NCBI GenBank assembly: GCA_016218155.1
Contig: JACREQ010000029.1
Coordinates: forward strand, 1 to 64,000
Origin: Bacteroidia bacterium
Lineage (GTDB): Bacteria > Bacteroidota > Bacteroidia > Bacteroidales > GWA2-32-17
Length of the DNA: 64,000 bases
Direction: 5' to 3'
In this document: positions 55,040 to 64,000 of the stretch, piece after piece
Position numbering within the stretch: the stretch's first letter is position 1
How the letters are laid out: the number at the start of each line of letters is the position of its first letter
Made by a program: the position numbers and the translations under genes
The notes under the pieces: model-generated
The model's input: only the letters and a program-made list of their open reading frames with translations
What the model was told of the DNA's origin: nothing
The model's database searches: none

Positions 55040-55870
55040 ATGACTTCACAAGATATATTTAAACAAATTGTAAATAAAAAAAGCTTTTTGTGTGTTGGAC
55101 TTGATTCTGAATTTGATAAAATTCCGGCTTGTTTAAAACAAACTAATGATCCTGTTTATGCATTTAACAAAGCAATTGTTGATGCTACTGCAAAATATAC
55201 CATTGCCTATAAACCAAATCTTGCTTTTTATGAAAGCCTTGGTATTAGCGGATGGCAAAGCCTTGAAAAAACAGTTAAATACATTAAAGATTTTTATCCT
55301 GAGATATTTATTATTGCAGATGCAAAACGTGGAGATATTGGAAACACATCAAAAATGTATGCACAGGCATTCTTCGAAAAATTACCTTTTGATGCTGTTA
55401 CAGTTGCTCCTTATATGGGAGAAGATAGCGTGAGTCCGTTTTTATCATATCCCGGAAAATTTGTTATTTTGTTAGCGCTAACATCAAACAAAGGAGCAAA
55501 TGACTTTCAGTTTCTGACTAATCCAGAAGGGGAAAAACTATTTGAAAAAGTTCTTAAAATATCTCAGAAATGGGCTACTGCTGATCAAATGATGTACGTT
55601 GTTGGTGCTACACGTGCTGAGATGCTAACTGATGTAAGAAAATTAGTACCTGAGCATTTTTTATTAGTGCCGGGTGTTGGCGCACAAGGCGGAAGTTTAA
55701 GTGAAGTTGCAAAATATGGAATGAATTCAAAATGCGGTTTAATAGTAAACTCCTCACGTGCAATTATTTTTGCCGATTCAACTGAGAAATTTGCAGAACG
55801 CGCTTCTGAAGAAGCACAAAAAGTTCAAATTGAAATGGAGACATTGCTAAAGGAACATAAGATTATATAA
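55040..55870 (+). CDS. pyrF: Orotidine-5'-phosphate decarboxylase
   Basis: A 276-residue enzyme of the longer PyrF type (group 2): [27 protein letters not shown], and the catalytic [15 protein letters not shown] with Asp-Lys-Asp residues, then [10 protein letters not shown] and [12 protein letters not shown]. It makes UMP from OMP. Start: the ATG at 55040; a TTG at 55019 is less likely. It lies 33 bases after prfA. Confidence 0.96.
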   Translation: MTSQDIFKQIVNKKSFLCVGLDSEFDKIPACLKQTNDPVYAFNKAIVDATAKYTIAYKPNLAFYESLGISGWQSLEKTVKYIKDFYPEIFIIADAKRGDIGNTSKMYAQAFFEKLPFDAVTVAPYMGEDSVSPFLSYPGKFVILLALTSNKGANDFQFLTNPEGEKLFEKVLKISQKWATADQMMYVVGATRAEMLTDVRKLVPEHFLLVPGVGAQGGSLSEVAKYGMNSKCGLIVNSSRAIIFADSTEKFAERASEEAQKVQIEMETLLKEHKII

Positions 55871-55871
55871 T

Positions 55872-57149
55872 ATGACTGAAGATTTTCTTCACTTTGTTTG
55901 GCAATTCGGACTTTTTGAACGAGAGAAGCTAAAGGCCTTTACAGGTGAAGAAATTGACATTATTTCGACTGGTCAATATAATACAGATGCAGGACCCGAT
56001 TTTTTTAATGCACGAATTAGAATTAACGGAATTGAATGGGCAGGAAATGTAGAAATACATTTAAGAGCTTCAGACTGGAAAAAGCATAAACATTCAAATG
56101 ATTTAGCATATAACAATGTTATTCTACACATTGTTGAAGAATACGATACTGATATTTCAATAAACAATTTACCATTACCTACTATTAAATTAAATTATAA
56201 TAAAATTGCTTTAGAGAATTACCATAAACTTTATGGTTCGGCTAATAAAATTGCCTGTTCAAGACATATAAAAAATATTGACACAAATTTTTTTAGTCTG
56301 TATTTTACCTCTCTTGCAGTTGAAAGGCTAAAAAATAAAACGGACTTAATTAAACAAGATCTTTTAAAAAGGGGAAATAACTGGGAAGAAGTTTTTTATA
56401 TTAATATTGCAAAAAACTTTGGATTCAGAGTAAATAATCAACCATTTTTAATGCTTGCAGAGTCTGTTAATTTAAAAGATTTAGCAAAACAAAAAAATAA
56501 TTTACTTCAAATAGAGGCTATTTTATTTGGACAGTCGGGTTTACTCCCTAAAAAGTCAGAACATTCTTACATCAGAACATTAAACAGTGAATACACTTTT
56601 CTTAAAACAAAGTTTGCATTAACACCGTTACAGCCTTCGGTATGGAAATTTTTAAGAGTTAGACCTGTTAACTTTCCAACAATTAGAATTGCACAATTCG
56701 CATCACTTATTCATCAATCCTCGTCATTGTTTTCAAAAATTATTGAACAAAAAAGTTTGACTTCCCTAATAGATTTATTTTCATTAAAAGCATCAGAATA
56801 TTGGGATACACATTATGCATTTGAAAAACATTCGCCTAACGAAGAAAAAACTTTAGGGAAAGAATCTATTCAAATACTTATAATTAATACTGTTATTCCT
56901 TTTCTTTTCATTTATGGTAAGGAAAAAGGAAAAGAGGAAATTTCTGAAAGAGCATTAAAATTTTTAGAACAATTACCAGCCGAAAAAAATACAATTATTA
57001 ACCAATGGAATGGTCTTAATATTAAAGCTAAAAATGCTTTGGAATCTCAGGCATTAATACAACTTTACAATAATTATTGTATGAATCGTAAGTGTTTGAA
57101 ATGCCAGACTGGAACAACAATAATCAGATCAACAAAGCAATTAATATGA
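55872..57149 (+). CDS. DUF2851 family protein
   Basis: A 425-residue soluble protein matching the Bacteroidota DUF2851 family, starting MTEDFLHFVWQFGLFERE and containing ISTGQYNTDAGPDFFNARI and GNVEIHLRASDW. This N-terminal segment resembles a PD-(D/E)XK nuclease-like core (E...D..H pattern), but function is unproven. The C-terminal RKCLKCQTG holds a CxxC. The stop overlaps the start of the K+ channel gene by 4 bases (ATGA). Confidence 0.88.
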   Translation: MTEDFLHFVWQFGLFEREKLKAFTGEEIDIISTGQYNTDAGPDFFNARIRINGIEWAGNVEIHLRASDWKKHKHSNDLAYNNVILHIVEEYDTDISINNLPLPTIKLNYNKIALENYHKLYGSANKIACSRHIKNIDTNFFSLYFTSLAVERLKNKTDLIKQDLLKRGNNWEEVFYINIAKNFGFRVNNQPFLMLAESVNLKDLAKQKNNLLQIEAILFGQSGLLPKKSEHSYIRTLNSEYTFLKTKFALTPLQPSVWKFLRVRPVNFPTIRIAQFASLIHQSSSLFSKIIEQKSLTSLIDLFSLKASEYWDTHYAFEKHSPNEEKTLGKESIQILIINTVIPFLFIYGKEKGKEEISERALKFLEQLPAEKNTIINQWNGLNIKAKNALESQALIQLYNNYCMNRKCLKCQTGTTIIRSTKQLI

Positions 57150-58159
57150 AAAAACAAATAAGTTTCAGATCTATTTATGTTTTGTTAGGATTAATTCTGG
57201 GCATTATTAGTTTAGGAATTTTTGGTTATATGTTTATCGAGAATTACAGATTTCTTGATGCATTTTACATGACTATAGAAACTGTTGGTACTGTAGGGTT
57301 TCGTGAAATAAAACCACTTAGCGATAGTGGAAAAATATTTACTTCATTACTTATTATATTAAGTTTTGGCTGTTTCGGTTATGTAATTACTACCTTTACC
57401 AAATTCATGGTTGAAGGTTTTTTTAGAAACTATTTTCTATTTGCTAAAATGAAAAATAAAATCTCAAAACTAAACGGGCATATTATTGTTTGTGGGTACG
57501 GAAATAACGGAACCGAAACAATAAGAGAATTGTTAGAACACAATGAAAAAGTAGTAGTTATTGAAAAAGCTACTGAAATTACAGAGCAACTTAAAATTAA
57601 TCCTGATATATTGTTTATTGAAGGTGATGCAACAAATGAAGATGTATTACGAGAAACAAATATTGAGTCAGCCAAAGCACTAATAACAACTATGCCAAAT
57701 GATGCAGACAATCTTTATATTGTGCTAACAGCAAAAGAACTTAACAACAAAATAACAATAGTCTCAAGAGCAAGCGATAATCATGCTATAAAGAAATTAA
57801 AAAGAGCTGGTGCTAATAATGTAATTATGCCTGATAAAATTGGTGGAAACAGAATGGCAAAACTGGTAGTACAGCCAGATGTTGTAGAATTTATGGAACA
57901 TATATTCTTACAGCAAAAAAGAGATATTAAAGTAGATGAGGTTTCTTGTTCACATTCTGTTTTTATTAATAAATCTATACGCGATCTTGATGTAAGAAAT
58001 GCATCAGGCGCTAATATTCTTGGAATTAGAACCGGTGATGGAAATTATATTATTAACCCTTCTGCAGATACTTTAATTCATAGCGACGACAAGTTATTCG
58101 TACTCGGGAGTCCTTCACAAAATGAAAAACTTAAAGACGTATTAAGGGGTACAGCGTAA
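57146..58159 (+). CDS. Potassium channel with RCK/TrkA-N domain
   Basis: A 337-residue protein from the ATG at 57146 (coding upstream to 57092 lies inside DUF2851). Two membrane helices flank a pore loop with FYMTIETVGTVGFREI; the filter reads TVGTVGF rather than TVGYGD, as in many bacterial 2-TM channels. The RCK domain follows (IIVCGYGNNGTETIREL, EGDATNEDVL) and a TrkA-C domain ends the protein. It conducts K+ under control of nucleotide or Ca2+ binding to the RCK ring. Confidence 0.92.
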   Translation: MKKQISFRSIYVLLGLILGIISLGIFGYMFIENYRFLDAFYMTIETVGTVGFREIKPLSDSGKIFTSLLIILSFGCFGYVITTFTKFMVEGFFRNYFLFAKMKNKISKLNGHIIVCGYGNNGTETIRELLEHNEKVVVIEKATEITEQLKINPDILFIEGDATNEDVLRETNIESAKALITTMPNDADNLYIVLTAKELNNKITIVSRASDNHAIKKLKRAGANNVIMPDKIGGNRMAKLVVQPDVVEFMEHIFLQQKRDIKVDEVSCSHSVFINKSIRDLDVRNASGANILGIRTGDGNYIINPSADTLIHSDDKLFVLGSPSQNEKLKDVLRGTA

Positions 58160-58168
58160 AAATATATT

Positions 58169-58936
58169 ATGAGCTATGTTAGACCTAAAAAAAGCCTTGG
58201 ACAACATTTTTTAATTGATCAGAATATTGCCCGAAAAATTGTAGATAGCCTTAATCACAAAGAGAATATTCTCGAAATTGGCCCTGGTAAAGGTGTGTTA
58301 AGCAAATACCTTCTCGAAAAAAATTATAAAAGTTTTAAACTCGTTGAAATTGATAGGGAATCGATACAGTTTCTTAATGAAAACTTTAAACTGGAACCTG
58401 AGCAGCTCATTCATGCTGACTTCCTAACAATAAATACTAAAGATCTTTTTTCTGATAATTTTGCAATAATTGGAAACTTCCCATACAATATTGGGAGCCA
58501 GATTTTCTTCAAAGTTCTTGAAAACAGAAATCAGATTGACGAAGTAATTTGCATGATTCAGAAAGAGGTTGCTCAAAGAATTGCAGAAAAGCCTGGAAGC
58601 AGGGTTTATGGTATCTTAAGTGTACTTCTTCAGGCATTTTACAACATAGAGTATTTATTTACAGTTAACGAGAAAGTTTTTTCTCCCCCACCAAAAGTTA
58701 AATCTGCTGTTATAAGATTAACCAGAAATAATCGTGAAAACCTTAACTGTGACGAGAAAATGTTTTTTAGTGTTGTTAAAGCAGCATTTAACCAAAGAAG
58801 AAAAACATTATCAAACAGTTTAAAAGCAATCGGTACTTCAAATGCACTTTCGCATCCTTTGCTTAGTAAACGCGCCGAACAACTTACAGTTGATGAATTT
58901 GTTGAATTAACAAATCTTATAACCTTAAACCAATAA
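58169..58936 (+). CDS. rsmA: 16S rRNA dimethyladenosine transferase RsmA (KsgA)
   Basis: A 255-residue SAM methyltransferase: KKSLGQHFLIDQNIARKIV, LEIGPGKGVLSKYLLE, NFPYNIGSQIFFKVLE and VFSPPPKVKSAVIRL. It dimethylates A1518 and A1519 of 16S rRNA in late 30S assembly. Its 3' end overlaps the convergent SpoIIE gene by 20 bases. Confidence 0.96.
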   Translation: MSYVRPKKSLGQHFLIDQNIARKIVDSLNHKENILEIGPGKGVLSKYLLEKNYKSFKLVEIDRESIQFLNENFKLEPEQLIHADFLTINTKDLFSDNFAIIGNFPYNIGSQIFFKVLENRNQIDEVICMIQKEVAQRIAEKPGSRVYGILSVLLQAFYNIEYLFTVNEKVFSPPPKVKSAVIRLTRNNRENLNCDEKMFFSVVKAAFNQRRKTLSNSLKAIGTSNALSHPLLSKRAEQLTVDEFVELTNLITLNQ

Positions 58937-61900
58937 CACAAATATCATCGTTTTGTGATTGGCTGCTTTCCAATTTCCAGTCTTCTATTTTCTGATCCAA
59001 CTTATGTTGTTGAGTAATCATTGGTAAATCGTGTATTGAAAGTAGAAACTCTTTAAAATGTTTTGACATAAATTTCTTTCCTCTTGGACCACCAAACTGG
59101 TCAGTATAACCATCCGAAAACAGATAAATAACATCACCTTTTTGATAAGGTATCTCATGATTTAAGAAACTATCCATCTTAAGATAAATAGCAATAGGCA
59201 TCTTATCCGCCTTTATCTCATTAAGTTGATTTTCGCGAACTACTAATAATGAATTATTAGCACCTGCATAATTAATAATTTGCTTCTTTATATCAATAGA
59301 CACAAGGGCAATATCCATCCCATCCTTACTCCCACCCATTGTATCCTTTTGCTGAAGAGCATTAATTATATTAGCTCTTAGGTTATTTAAAATTTCGTCA
59401 GGATTAACAATTCCTTTTTCATTTACAATCTCATTTAAATAGGATACCCCCAACATGCTCATAAAAGCTCCGGGTACTCCGTGCCCTGTACAATCCGCAA
59501 CAGTGAGCACAATTTTATCGTCTTTTAAGGTTGTCCAGAAAAAATCACCACTAACAATATCACGTGGTTTATAAAGAATAAAATAATCTTTTAGAATTGA
59601 GTTTATTAATGATTCTGCTGGAAGTATTGCTCTTTGAATACGACTTGCATAATGAATACTGTCTGTTATTTCTTGCTTTTGAACCTCAAGAATCTCTTTT
59701 TGTTTAACAACCTGGGCTGTTCTTTCTTTTACAGTTTGTTCCAAAACTGCTTTGTCGCGCTTTAGTTTTGCTTCACGCCATTTAATATACAAAATAATTA
59801 TTGACACAATAAAAATTAAACATATAGTATAAAACCACCATGTGCGATAAAAAGGAGGATTTATAACAAAATGAAATATTTGCGGTTCACTATTCCATGT
59901 ATCAAATTCATTTGATGCTCTTACTTTAAAAGTATATTCGCCAGGTTCCAGTCCAGGATATTGTGCTTCATTGTTTTGCCTTGGCGGCGACCACTCTTTA
60001 TCAACCCCTTCAAGCATACATTGATAATTTACTTTTTCCGGATTTGTGAGTGAAATCCCTTCGAAGCAAAAAGTTAAATGATTGTCAGTATATGAAAGTT
60101 CTAAATCATTTGGTATTTTAGACCACTGAGTAACAGAATCTGCTTTTGATAACCAATCAATGGATTTGTAAAACAACTTTAAATCAACAATATGGGTTTT
60201 AGGTGCAACATTCTTAGCATGATATAGTGAGGGCGAAAATCGAGTTAACCCTTTTGCGGTACCAAACCAAATATTGTTCTGATTATCTTTAAGAATAGCA
60301 TTAAGATTATTTTCAATACCAATAAAACCATTAGTTTTATCAAAATTATAAATTCGTTTAAATTTATAATTTCTATCCATTATTATCATCTTCATCCCAT
60401 TTTCGGTACCAATAATTAAAGTAGTATCATTTGAAAAGATTAAAGAATAAATATTTCCTGTATTTAAAAAATCTTCATCCGCCTTTAGAACAATTTTCTT
60501 TTGGCCTTCTTTTCTTTTATCATATAAGTAAACACCTACTCCAAATGAGCCTATCCAGACATTACCTGTTGGATCACAAACGATGCATTTAATTTTTTTA
60601 TCCATTAACCCTTCCTCTTCATCAAAATCAGTCATTTCATTGTTTTTAAAACGAGCGATTCCACCAAGTGTTCCAATCCAGACAGTACCTTCTTTGTCTT
60701 CTGTTATTGTTTGAACTTCATTATTTATTAATCCATATTTTTCTTCATCTATATTAAAAAACTTGCCATCATATTTACTAAGTCCTCCCATTGTTCCACA
60801 CCACAAGCGATTTCGGGAATCAATAAAAACACAATTTACACGATTATCAACTAAACCATCATCTGTTGTAAAATTTGTAAAAACCTGATTATTATAGCTG
60901 AAAATACCACTTGATGTTGCAAGCCATAACACGCCGTTTTTATCAATTGCAATTGAGTTAATTGAAGGATCATACAATCCATCTTTTTCGTTAAATATTT
61001 TAATAACCGGATTGTTATTTTTATCAAATTTTAGTTTAACTAAACCCTTACCACCAGTACCAATCCAATAAGTTCCATCTTTTGATTGAGCAACAGCATA
61101 TATCTTCTCTGTTAGAATCTCTTTTGCAGTGTAATGTGCAAAATAATCGCCATAATATTTACATAAGCCACTGCCCATTGTTCCAAACCAATAATTATTT
61201 TCAGAATCTTCAAATATAGTAAGAACCTGATTATTTGGATAACCTTGCTTGTCGGAGAAAGAAGTTAAGCTGCCATTTTCATTTAATCTAATAACACCTG
61301 ATTTATCTGTTGCAAACCAGGTTCTCTTTTTTTCATCTGTATAAATTTTCCAGGTTCTGTTGTTTTCATAACCATTTGAAAAATCTATTTTCTTTTTTAC
61401 AGAAAAATTTATGGTATCAGAATAAGAAACAAGAAATGCACCCATATTAACTGTCCCTGCCCAAATATCTCCATCAGGAGTCTTTCCAAAAGAAAGTAAA
61501 TTAGGTGAAGGAAGTTTTTGTTCAGGAACTATCTTAATACTTATTTTTTTATTCTTTGAAATTGTAACAACGCTGATTCCACCTTCATAAGTAGCTAACC
61601 ATATTCTACCAAACTTATCTTCGACACAATCAAAAACAAAATTTCCAGAAAGTCCATTATCTTTATTGAGAATTGTTACATCTAAAGAATCATTTGACTT
61701 AACACTAATTATATTAACACCCCCGCCTGTTGTTGCAGCCCAGATATTTCCATTAGAATCTTCAAAAATCTTATAAACAAGATTATTTGAAAGTCCGTTT
61801 TTAACCGAATAATTTATGATTCTAAATCCATCATAAACAGAAATTCCCTCATCTGTACCAAACCATAGTTGACCTTTATTATCTTCTATCATTGAATAGA

Positions 61901-62144
61901 TGGTATTCCCAATTAGTCCGGACTTTTTATTTTTAACTGTAAAATGAATACCATCAAATCTTGCAGCGCCACCTGAATTTGTGCCTACCCATAAATAGCC
62001 TCGCGAATCTTCAAAAATAGAACGGACTTCTGATTGAGGAAGCCCGTCTTCTAAAGAAAACATTCTGAAATTATTTTGCTGAGCAGAGACAGTAAAGCAA
62101 CCTAACAACAAATTACACAATATTGCCAAAAGTGGCAGTCTCAT
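58917..62144 (-). CDS. Two-component-propeller sensor with SpoIIE/PP2C phosphatase domain
   Basis: A 1075-residue protein. A signal peptide (MRLPLLAILCNLLLGCFTVSAQ) leads into two seven-bladed propellers of the two-component-regulator type (repeats such as DSRGYLWVGTNSGG, EDKEGTVWIGTLGG) up to about 640, then a Y_Y_Y domain (about 690-765), one membrane helix (about 775-795, WWFYTICLIFIVSI), a coiled coil and a C-terminal SpoIIE/PP2C domain (ADCTGHGVPGAFMSMLG, FLFSDGYTDQFGG). It senses something outside and dephosphorylates a cytoplasmic target, perhaps an anti-anti-sigma factor. Co-transcribed with the caspase-family gene upstream. Confidence 0.9.
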   Translation of the reverse strand: MRLPLLAILCNLLLGCFTVSAQQNNFRMFSLEDGLPQSEVRSIFEDSRGYLWVGTNSGGAARFDGIHFTVKNKKSGLIGNTIYSMIEDNKGQLWFGTDEGISVYDGFRIINYSVKNGLSNNLVYKIFEDSNGNIWAATTGGGVNIISVKSNDSLDVTILNKDNGLSGNFVFDCVEDKFGRIWLATYEGGISVVTISKNKKISIKIVPEQKLPSPNLLSFGKTPDGDIWAGTVNMGAFLVSYSDTINFSVKKKIDFSNGYENNRTWKIYTDEKKRTWFATDKSGVIRLNENGSLTSFSDKQGYPNNQVLTIFEDSENNYWFGTMGSGLCKYYGDYFAHYTAKEILTEKIYAVAQSKDGTYWIGTGGKGLVKLKFDKNNNPVIKIFNEKDGLYDPSINSIAIDKNGVLWLATSSGIFSYNNQVFTNFTTDDGLVDNRVNCVFIDSRNRLWCGTMGGLSKYDGKFFNIDEEKYGLINNEVQTITEDKEGTVWIGTLGGIARFKNNEMTDFDEEEGLMDKKIKCIVCDPTGNVWIGSFGVGVYLYDKRKEGQKKIVLKADEDFLNTGNIYSLIFSNDTTLIIGTENGMKMIIMDRNYKFKRIYNFDKTNGFIGIENNLNAILKDNQNNIWFGTAKGLTRFSPSLYHAKNVAPKTHIVDLKLFYKSIDWLSKADSVTQWSKIPNDLELSYTDNHLTFCFEGISLTNPEKVNYQCMLEGVDKEWSPPRQNNEAQYPGLEPGEYTFKVRASNEFDTWNSEPQIFHFVINPPFYRTWWFYTICLIFIVSIIILYIKWREAKLKRDKAVLEQTVKERTAQVVKQKEILEVQKQEITDSIHYASRIQRAILPAESLINSILKDYFILYKPRDIVSGDFFWTTLKDDKIVLTVADCTGHGVPGAFMSMLGVSYLNEIVNEKGIVNPDEILNNLRANIINALQQKDTMGGSKDGMDIALVSIDIKKQIINYAGANNSLLVVRENQLNEIKADKMPIAIYLKMDSFLNHEIPYQKGDVIYLFSDGYTDQFGGPRGKKFMSKHFKEFLLSIHDLPMITQQHKLDQKIEDWKLESSQSQNDDICVIGLRL

Positions 62145-62147
62145 ATT

Positions 62148-64000
62148 CTATTTAAGTATAAATAAAAATTGTCCACCTTCGTCGCCACTATCCTTTATAG
62201 GATTAAAATTAGGCGTTTGCTCCGAATTATTTACTATTGGAATTTTTATATTATCATAAAGCTGACTTGCATCATAATATTTACTTGTATTTGTATTAAG
62301 TGTCTTTAATAAATAATATGCAAAAACAGAATGACCATCTCTTCCACCATCCATTACAGGTTCTATACCGCCTGATGAAATTGCTTTTCTTGATGGCAGA
62401 TTATACACTTTCTCATAATACTTATCAGAATTTTCATAAGGAACAGAAACTGTTTTGCCTCTGAAAATATCACCACTAAAACAAGCATCAGCAATTAAAA
62501 GAGTGTGTTTTGACTTTATACCACTTAAGAAAGTCTGAATATCATTATTCGAAATAAAATTAGATGTAGACATTGTAGCAGCATCAACTGGAACCCAATA
62601 ACCTTTATTAAGTTCTTGTTTAAATTCACCATGACCTGAATAATAAATCAGCAAATTATCTGTTGCCTTAACATTTTTCACTAACCATTCAAATTCTTTA
62701 ATAACATTATCTCGTGTTGCTTGTTCGTTATATAAAGTACGGAAACTATTAAAGCGATATTTTGTTTTTAATAAATTCTCAACCGCTTTTGCATCGGCAA
62801 CAGCATTTTTTAGTTTTGCCCATTCTCCTGTATAATTATCAATTCCAATTATTAACGCATAATAATTTCCTATTTGAATAGGTTGTTTGTTAGCAGTACT
62901 TTTTACATTCATACCAGCTAAAGGATCGCCACCACCACGGTACAATGGTTCATCTATATTGTTTTGATTCTGAGTGGCAGTATTTTGAGCTAATGATCCA
63001 TCTTCATTACTATAAAATATCATGGCTTCTTTACGAAGTTCTGTTAGTTTGTTTTCTTTATTTAACGGAGATATTCTTGCTGCAAGATCCTGATCAGATT
63101 CACCAGGTCCCTTTTTCTCCCAATCAGATAATTTCTTTTCAACATACATTTTAATTACAGGTTCAGTGTTATCAGAAATTCTAAGCGCCCACATATCTGA
63201 CTCTCCACCTGCCATAGATTCAGAACAACCTGCAACGAGATATCCATTATCAGGCAGCAAAATTATTGATTCTGCAACATCCCATTGCTTTTTTCCAAAA
63301 CTTCTTTCCCAACAAATTTCACCTTTATTATCAAGTTTGATTAAATAAGAGTTTTCTTTACCATTACCTTTCGACTTTGTATAACCGGCAACAACACAGC
63401 CTTTGTCAGCTGTACAAACAACCGCATTAGCAATATCAGTTGCAGATCCACCAAACGTTTTCTCCCATTCAATGTTACCTATATTATCAATTTTAATAAC
63501 ATACATATCTTCTTCTCCAAAACCTTTAGAACGGGTAGACCCACAAATTATAAACCTTCCGTCAGAAGTGGCTGAAATATCACGTCCAATATCTGAACCG
63601 GCACCACCAAATGTTTTTTCCCATTTCATTGTTCCATACTTGTCAATTTTAACAACGTACAGATCTTCTTCACCAGCACCTTTACATTTTGTATAGCCAA
63701 CAAGAATAAAACCTTCATCAGTTAAAGGAACAGCACCATAAGCCATATCATCATAATATCTGCCTCCAAATGTTGCATGCCATTCTTTATTTCCTTTACT
63801 ATCTACTTTTAAAGCCAACATATCACGATCATGATCGCCTTTAGCTTCTAGGGCTCCAATAATGAGACATCCTCCATCTTTTGTTGGTATTATTTCTTTT
63901 GCACAATCTAAAGTTGCACCACCCTGAATTCTATCCCATTTTTTTTCTCCGTTCTTATCAATACCAATATACCAGATGTGAGTATAACCGGATTCTTTAA
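62148..64000 (-). CDS. Caspase-family (C14) protein with propeller-like repeats (N-terminus cut by window edge)
   Basis: The frame is open from the right edge to a stop at 62148, so the N-terminus is missing. About 290 residues of repeated DGGFIIAG-KSKG-GEEDLYVVKID-type blades (delta-60/PQQ-like propeller) precede a caspase-like domain: ALIIGIDNYTGEWAKLKNAVADA, the catalytic His in YYSGHGEF (codon at 62631-62633) and Cys in IADACFSGD (codon at 62481-62483). Bacterial caspase homologues are proteases or proenzymes in stress and defence responses. No signal can be judged because the start is missing. The next gene follows after 3 bases, so the caspase and the SpoIIE sensor form an operon. Confidence 0.88.
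   Translation of the reverse strand, partial: KESGYTHIWYIGIDKNGEKKWDRIQGGATLDCAKEIIPTKDGGCLIIGALEAKGDHDRDMLALKVDSKGNKEWHATFGGRYYDDMAYGAVPLTDEGFILVGYTKCKGAGEEDLYVVKIDKYGTMKWEKTFGGAGSDIGRDISATSDGRFIICGSTRSKGFGEEDMYVIKIDNIGNIEWEKTFGGSATDIANAVVCTADKGCVVAGYTKSKGNGKENSYLIKLDNKGEICWERSFGKKQWDVAESIILLPDNGYLVAGCSESMAGGESDMWALRISDNTEPVIKMYVEKKLSDWEKKGPGESDQDLAARISPLNKENKLTELRKEAMIFYSNEDGSLAQNTATQNQNNIDEPLYRGGGDPLAGMNVKSTANKQPIQIGNYYALIIGIDNYTGEWAKLKNAVADAKAVENLLKTKYRFNSFRTLYNEQATRDNVIKEFEWLVKNVKATDNLLIYYSGHGEFKQELNKGYWVPVDAATMSTSNFISNNDIQTFLSGIKSKHTLLIADACFSGDIFRGKTVSVPYENSDKYYEKVYNLPSRKAISSGGIEPVMDGGRDGHSVFAYYLLKTLNTNTSKYYDASQLYDNIKIPIVNNSEQTPNFNPIKDSGDEGGQFLFILK

Noticed and set aside
57092-57145. 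Longer N-terminus of the K+ channel
   Set aside because: It lies inside DUF2851 and adds a polar segment before the first membrane helix; the ATG at 57146 overlapping the TGA is more natural.

Overview
The window is AT-rich chromosomal DNA of a bacterium in the phylum Bacteroidota, most likely an anaerobe. Evidence: Bacteroidota-type promoters (TAnnTTTG -7 boxes, two with a TTTG/TTG box 19 bp upstream), no Shine-Dalgarno sequences, a SprB/PKD-rich secreted adhesin, a Porin_10-type porin, a PorE-like OmpA protein of the type IX secretion kind, a bTHX ribosomal protein, rubrerythrin-like proteins, and a soluble NuoEFG-like flavin/iron-sulfur complex. I see no phage, insertion sequence, CRISPR array, rRNA or tRNA. 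Genus cannot be told from the sequence alone.

Layout. 1-4480 (minus): a giant adhesin, C-terminus outside the window, with a small exported protein upstream. 4813-9566: a ferritin-like protein, rsmI, envelope genes, bTHX and a TonB-like protein. 9642-12434 (minus): an Rh-type ammonium channel and glutamate dehydrogenase, a nitrogen pair. 12714-15683 (minus): a PEP/pyruvate-binding kinase-like protein fused to receiver-like domains. 15853-18420: a PKD lipoprotein and a putative barrel protein. 18566-24964: a redox operon (NuoE-like, NuoF-like, a 1209-residue GltD/NuoG fusion, a ferritin-like protein) resembling an electron-bifurcating transhydrogenase.

25713-28408 is the most important locus: arsR-like regulator, 13-cysteine membrane protein, CcdA/DsbD-like membrane protein, hgcA, hgcB. 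The last two are the mercury-methylation pair: the corrinoid protein HgcA with its NVWCAAGK cap-helix motif and five C-terminal membrane helices, and the two-cluster ferredoxin HgcB with Cys73 and a terminal Cys pair. The regulator has a palindrome overlapping its -7 box. GC-rich REP-like palindromes lie on both sides of the larger 25163-28408 block. The cysteine-rich protein and the CcdA-like protein look like thiol/metal-handling partners of the methylation system.

28488-48806: a YchF-like P-loop protein, a LURP-one protein, a CPBP protease, then a minus-strand envelope/glycan operon (YdcF, GT39, porin, GT9, U32 protein), glutamine synthetase, an EamA transporter, apolipoprotein N-acyltransferase, an HMG-CoA-lyase-like enzyme without the usual catalytic cysteine, and era-der. 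48938-58936: a MauE-like thioredoxin protein, a small lipoprotein, the PorE-like protein, a purM-prfA-pyrF-DUF2851-K+ channel-rsmA run of housekeeping genes. 58917-64000 (minus): a caspase-family protein (N-terminus outside the window) followed 3 bases later by a two-component-propeller/SpoIIE phosphatase, probably a signalling pair.
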